NCBI RefSeq assembly: GCF_003585925.1
Contig: NZ_NRJH01000018.1
Coordinates: 1 to 64,000, forward strand
Direction of reading: 5' to 3'
Length of the DNA stretch: 64,000 bases
From: Psittacicella melopsittaci
GTDB taxonomy: Bacteria > Pseudomonadota > Gammaproteobacteria > Enterobacterales > Psittacicellaceae
The position numbers and the translations under genes were made by a program. Numbering within the stretch: the first letter of the stretch is position 1; every line of letters begins with the position of its first letter. The notes under the pieces are model-generated. The model was not told where the DNA came from. It did no database searches and was given only the letters and a program-made list of their open reading frames with translations. Of the stretch, positions 60,638 through 64,000 are shown in pieces.

Positions 60638-63120
60638 TAATATTTTTTAAATTTATTTGCTAAAGCTTGGAGTTTATTAAATGCTGAGTTTTTATTCTCT
60701 GCTTTTTTCCCTTTAGCTTTGCTTCTTGCTTGAGGAGCTTGAGCCTTGCCTTTCTGAGCTTGAGCTTTGCCCCTAGGAGCTTGACGTAAACTACGGCTAT
60801 ATACACGAGTTAAGCTCGGATCTACGGCAATGCCTGCTTCTTTGGCAAGTTCAACATAAGCTTTTTGTTCTTGTGCCACTTCTTGTAAGCGTTTTGCTTC
60901 TTCGGCATCACGTACTTTAGAAACTCGCTCTTTTGGAGCTACTTTAGTTTGCCCTTCAAAAAGCATGGTTAACTCAATACGATTACGTGGAACATCCACC
61001 TCGTAAACTTGTACCTGAATTTGCTCACCTGATTTTAAGAAGCTATAAGGGTCAGAAATGAACTTAGCACTCATGCGAGAAATATGCACTAACCCATCTG
61101 TATGCACACCAATATCAACAAAGGCACCAAAGTCAGTCACATTAGTTACTAAACCATTCATTAGCATGCCAACTTCAAGTTGTTTAATGCTATCTATACC
61201 TTCTTTATATTTAATTGGCTCATATACCCCACGTGGATCACGTCCAGGTTTTTCTAACTCTTTAATAATATCTTGAATGGTCGGTAAACCAAACTTTTTG
61301 GTTACATACTTAGCAGGTTCAATTTGAGCTAAGTATTCTTTGTTGCCTACCAGATGCGCTACATCTATGCCGAGGTCCGCAGCCATAGCTTCAACTACCC
61401 CGTAAGCTTCAGGGTGCACTGCCGAGTTATCTAAAACATTAGTATCTTGACCTACTACGCGTAAAAAGCCCGCACATTGCTCAAAAGCTTTTGGTCCTAA
61501 ACGTGTTACTTTTAATAACTCATTACGAGACTTAAATAAGCCATTTTCATCACGGTATTTAACAATATTACCTGCAGTAATCTTATTAAGCCCTGAGATT
61601 TTACGTAGTAAGTACTCAGAAGCTGTGTTTAGGTTAACCCCAACATAGTTTACACAGTCTTCAATCGTTGCTTCTAATTGATTAGTTAGCTCTTTACTAT
61701 TAAGGTCATGTTGATATTGACCTACGCCAATTGATTTAGGATCAATTTTAACTAACTCAGCTAAAGGATCAAGAGCACGACGAGCTATAGATACAGCTCC
61801 ACGAATACTAACATCTAGATCAGGGAATTCACTAATTGCTAATTCCGAAGCCGAGTAAACAGAAGCACCAGCTTCATTTACTACTAAAGTATGCACATTT
61901 TTAATTTGGTGCTCTTTAAAAGTTTTTTCTACAAACTCTAAGGTTTCACGGCAAGCAGTACCATTACCTACAACTACTAAAGTTACTTGGTGTTTTGCAA
62001 CTTGCTCGAGAAGATTACGCGTTGCTAGAGCTTTATTTTCAATTAAATGTAATACCCCGTGGTCAAGGAGTTTACTTTGAGCATCTATGGTGGCAAATTT
62101 AACCCCTGTTCTAATCCCTGGGTCTAAACCAAGAATATTTTGTGCCTTAACTGGAGATTTAAGCAGTAACGACTTGAGGTTATGAGCAAAAGAGTTATAA
62201 GCATCTGGCTCAGCTAACTCGTGACGAGCATTAAGTAATTCTGTTTCAAGAATTGAACTTAATTTTACTTTCCAAGTCCAGCTTAAAGCCTGACGACGCC
62301 ATGAGTTTAAAGGCGTATTAGGTACTAGATCAATACCTAGATCCTTAGTAGCATGACGTTCGATAATTTGGTCAACTGGATTAACAGGAATATTTGCAGG
62401 ATTAGGATTTAAATGGAGAATTAAAACCCCTTCAGCTCTGCCTCGCCATAAAGCAAGAAAACGGTGACTCTTAATATCACAAAGGGTTTCACTATAGTTA
62501 AAGTAATCCTTGAATTTATCACCTTCTTTTTCTTTACCTTCAACTACTCTAGCTTCAATAGTTGCTACTGCATTAAGGTAAGATTTTAATTCGGCTAAAA
62601 GCTCTGGCTTGTCCGCAAAATTATCAACGAGGATTAAAAGAGCTCCGTCTAATGCCGCTTTGGTCGTATTATACTCTTCATTTAAATAAGGAGCACAAGC
62701 CTGGTCTAGGTCTAGATTTACATCTTTACTTTCCCACAGCTCTAAAGCTAAAGGCTCAAGACCTGCTTCACGGGCTTTAGTTGCTTTACTTTTACGTTTA
62801 GGACGATAAGGAATATATAAATACTCTAAATCTGCTTTCACTAAACAAGCATTAATTTGCTCTTCAAGTTCAGGGGTTAATTTACCTTGTTCACTAATTG
62901 AAGATAAAATACTTTTCTTTCTCTCTTCTAGCTCGGTTAAGTAGTTATAACGAACCTGAAACTCACGTAATTGTTCGTCCGTAAGTCCGTCAGTTTCTTC
63001 TTTACGATAACGAGCAATAAAAGGAATAGTTGCCCCTTCATTTAAAAGTTTTATAGCAGCTTCTATTTGATGAGGGTTTACCTCTAATTCTAGAGCTATA
63101 CGATTTTCAATACTCAGCAT
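60637..63120 (-). CDS. tex: RNA-binding transcription accessory protein Tex
   Basis: Tex is a conserved nucleic-acid-binding protein related to eukaryotic Spt6. The 827-residue protein has the N-terminal helical part (ATIPFIARYRKEETDGL), the YqgF-like domain (LGLDPGIRTGVKFA), the helix-hairpin-helix domain (NTASEYLLRKISGLNKITAGNIV), and an S1 domain (about 645-715, VTNVTDFGAFVDIGVHTDGL). It ends in a Lys/Ala/Gln-rich tail of about 55 residues with KAQAQKGKAQ repeats, longer than in E. coli. It lies downstream of nfuA, separated by a region with two palindromes. Confidence 0.95.
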   Translation of the reverse strand: MLSIENRIALELEVNPHQIEAAIKLLNEGATIPFIARYRKEETDGLTDEQLREFQVRYNYLTELEERKKSILSSISEQGKLTPELEEQINACLVKADLEYLYIPYRPKRKSKATKAREAGLEPLALELWESKDVNLDLDQACAPYLNEEYNTTKAALDGALLILVDNFADKPELLAELKSYLNAVATIEARVVEGKEKEGDKFKDYFNYSETLCDIKSHRFLALWRGRAEGVLILHLNPNPANIPVNPVDQIIERHATKDLGIDLVPNTPLNSWRRQALSWTWKVKLSSILETELLNARHELAEPDAYNSFAHNLKSLLLKSPVKAQNILGLDPGIRTGVKFATIDAQSKLLDHGVLHLIENKALATRNLLEQVAKHQVTLVVVGNGTACRETLEFVEKTFKEHQIKNVHTLVVNEAGASVYSASELAISEFPDLDVSIRGAVSIARRALDPLAELVKIDPKSIGVGQYQHDLNSKELTNQLEATIEDCVNYVGVNLNTASEYLLRKISGLNKITAGNIVKYRDENGLFKSRNELLKVTRLGPKAFEQCAGFLRVVGQDTNVLDNSAVHPEAYGVVEAMAADLGIDVAHLVGNKEYLAQIEPAKYVTKKFGLPTIQDIIKELEKPGRDPRGVYEPIKYKEGIDSIKQLEVGMLMNGLVTNVTDFGAFVDIGVHTDGLVHISRMSAKFISDPYSFLKSGEQIQVQVYEVDVPRNRIELTMLFEGQTKVAPKERVSKVRDAEEAKRLQEVAQEQKAYVELAKEAGIAVDPSLTRVYSRSLRQAPRGKAQAQKGKAQAPQARSKAKGKKAENKNSAFNKLQALANKFKKY

Positions 63121-63206
63121 AGACTACACAGTTTCACTTTTTGAACAAAAGAAAGAATTACTCTTTTGCTGTGTAAAAGAATAATTCTCTCTTGGGTTAG
63201 TTACCA

Positions 63207-63237
63207 CAGTACTTAAGTACTGGCGAGACGACGTCTC
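63207..63237. promoter_or_regulatory. Two adjacent palindromes between nfuA and tex
   Basis: CAGTACTTAAGTACTG (63207-63222) is a perfect 16-base palindrome. Three bases later GAGACG-A-CGTCTC (63225-63237) is a second one. A larger hairpin (AGAATTA... 63152-63165 with 63174-63187) follows toward tex. None has a good U-tract, so binding sites or mRNA structures are possible. Confidence 0.5.
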
Positions 63238-63243
63238 TAAATA

Positions 63244-63834
63244 TTATTTATAGTAAGAGTGATCACCAGTTTGGTGTTCGGTTACATCTCTTACCCCTTT
63301 GATTTCATCAGGGAATTGTTCGAGAAGTTGACCTTCAATACCTTGTTTTAAAGTAACATCAACCATTGAGCAACCATTACAACCACCGCCAAACTGAATT
63401 ACGCAGATGCCGTCTTTAATTTCAATTAAAGTAATACGACCACCGTGATTACGTAATTGCGGATTAATAATCGTTTCAATGTAGTAGTCTACACGGTCGA
63501 TTAATGGAGCATCATCTTCTGGACGCTTCATTTTTGCATTAGGTGCTTTAATTGTTAATTGTGACTCTAAACCTTCGGTAACAAAGTCAATTTCAGCTTC
63601 GTTTAAAAAAGGCCATGAAATAGGGTCAACGTATACTTTAAAAGCATCATAATCAATTACGTGATCTACTTCTTCAATATTATCTGGAGGGCAAAAAGAA
63701 ACTCCACATTCGGCATTATATGAACCAGGGTGAACCACAAAAATACGAATTCCAGTACCTGGTTCGTGACTTTCTAAAAGACCTGCAAATTGGTTTACCG
63801 CAGGTTTTGTAATTAAAATATATGAATTATCCAT
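63244..63834 (-). CDS. nfuA: Iron-sulfur cluster carrier NfuA
   Basis: NfuA receives and hands on [4Fe-4S] clusters, especially under iron or oxidative stress. The 196-residue protein has an A-type-like N-terminal domain (degenerate, [12 protein letters not shown]) and a C-terminal Nfu domain with the cluster ligands C152 and C155 in [19 protein letters not shown], ending GDHSYYK as in E. coli. A TTG at 63849 opens a longer frame; the ATG at 63834 ([12 protein letters not shown]) fits the family start and is preferred. Upstream is a divergent promoter region shared with the gene that starts at the right edge. Confidence 0.95.
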   Translation of the reverse strand: MDNSYILITKPAVNQFAGLLESHEPGTGIRIFVVHPGSYNAECGVSFCPPDNIEEVDHVIDYDAFKVYVDPISWPFLNEAEIDFVTEGLESQLTIKAPNAKMKRPEDDAPLIDRVDYYIETIINPQLRNHGGRITLIEIKDGICVIQFGGGCNGCSMVDVTLKQGIEGQLLEQFPDEIKGVRDVTEHQTGDHSYYK

Positions 63835-63995
63835 AAGTTTTATCGGCAAAAATGTAATAAAAAAACTATGCCAACTTAGAAGCCTAGTTTAAGTCAGCGG
63901 TCTTTATTTTACCACAAATAACCCCTTCTTACACAAAACTTCAAATAATTTATATTATAATAAAAGATTATTAGAGACAAATAATAAGGATTCAC

Positions 63996-64000
63996 ATGCA
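63996..64000 (+). CDS. Start of a further gene, cut by the window edge
   Basis: An ATG at 63996 is preceded by AAGGA (63986-63990) and by a TATAAT-like box near 63955-63960. Only the first codon and part of the second are visible, so the product cannot be named. Confidence 0.35.

Overview
The window looks like the chromosome of an AT-rich gammaproteobacterium. Almost all genes are housekeeping genes whose closest recognisable relatives are in Enterobacterales, Pasteurellales and Vibrionales: MaoP (DUF413), RsmJ, TrmA, YojI, YbfF, NfuA, SecD/SecF as separate genes, glutaminyl-tRNA synthetase, and the ssb/uvrA divergent pair. The strong A+T bias, short intergenic regions and many lineage-specific insertions in conserved enzymes suggest a host-associated, Pasteurellales-like lineage. 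That placement is inference; no 16S gene is present. I saw no tRNA, rRNA, transposase, phage gene or CRISPR array.

Layout. 0.4-3.2 kb: a CPBP membrane protease, gltX and a small beta-helix-like protein, all on the minus strand. 3.4-10 kb, plus strand: mrdA-rodA (cell elongation), maoP, trmA, ogt-rarA. 10.2-11.7 kb: an rsmJ about twice the usual size. 11.8-19.4 kb, minus strand: the oxidative pentose phosphate operon zwf-pgl-gnd, msrA, and glmS preceded by a DeoR-type regulator. 19.7-22.5 kb: ubiA and a small membrane protein, then an arginase-family gene divergent from an HxlR regulator. 22.5-27.8 kb: two tandem ssb genes divergent from a very divergent uvrA-like gene. 27.9-32 kb: mreB, then (minus) a grpE with a long Ala/Gln/Glu repeat coupled to a second grpE-like gene without the beta domain, and an ispE with a large insertion.

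32-35 kb: a 0.7 kb hairpin-rich gap leads to a tiny, very basic protein with a consensus Shine-Dalgarno site; yojI follows. 34.8-38.7 kb, minus strand: tadA, rluB, a degenerate GT8 glycosyltransferase and ybfF. 38.8-45.8 kb, minus strand: three adjacent genes of unknown family (1333, 312 and 623 residues; the middle one has a poly-Asp tail), with a repeat-rich gap inside. This is the best candidate for something undescribed. 45.9-64 kb: glnS, topA, tonB-exbB-exbD, hinT, prmB, queA-tgt-yajC-secD-secF, tex and nfuA; a further gene starts at the right edge.

Themes. (1) Many conserved enzymes carry extra segments (RsmJ, IspE, QueA, GlmR-like, GrpE, SSB, UbiA). (2) Several genes contain in-frame tandem repeats of 18, 21 or 33 bp that could vary in length. 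(3) Transcription units are closed by clear hairpin-plus-U terminators, several only 10-20 bases ahead of the next start codon. Family assignments rest on motifs and remembered family sequences, not on searches.
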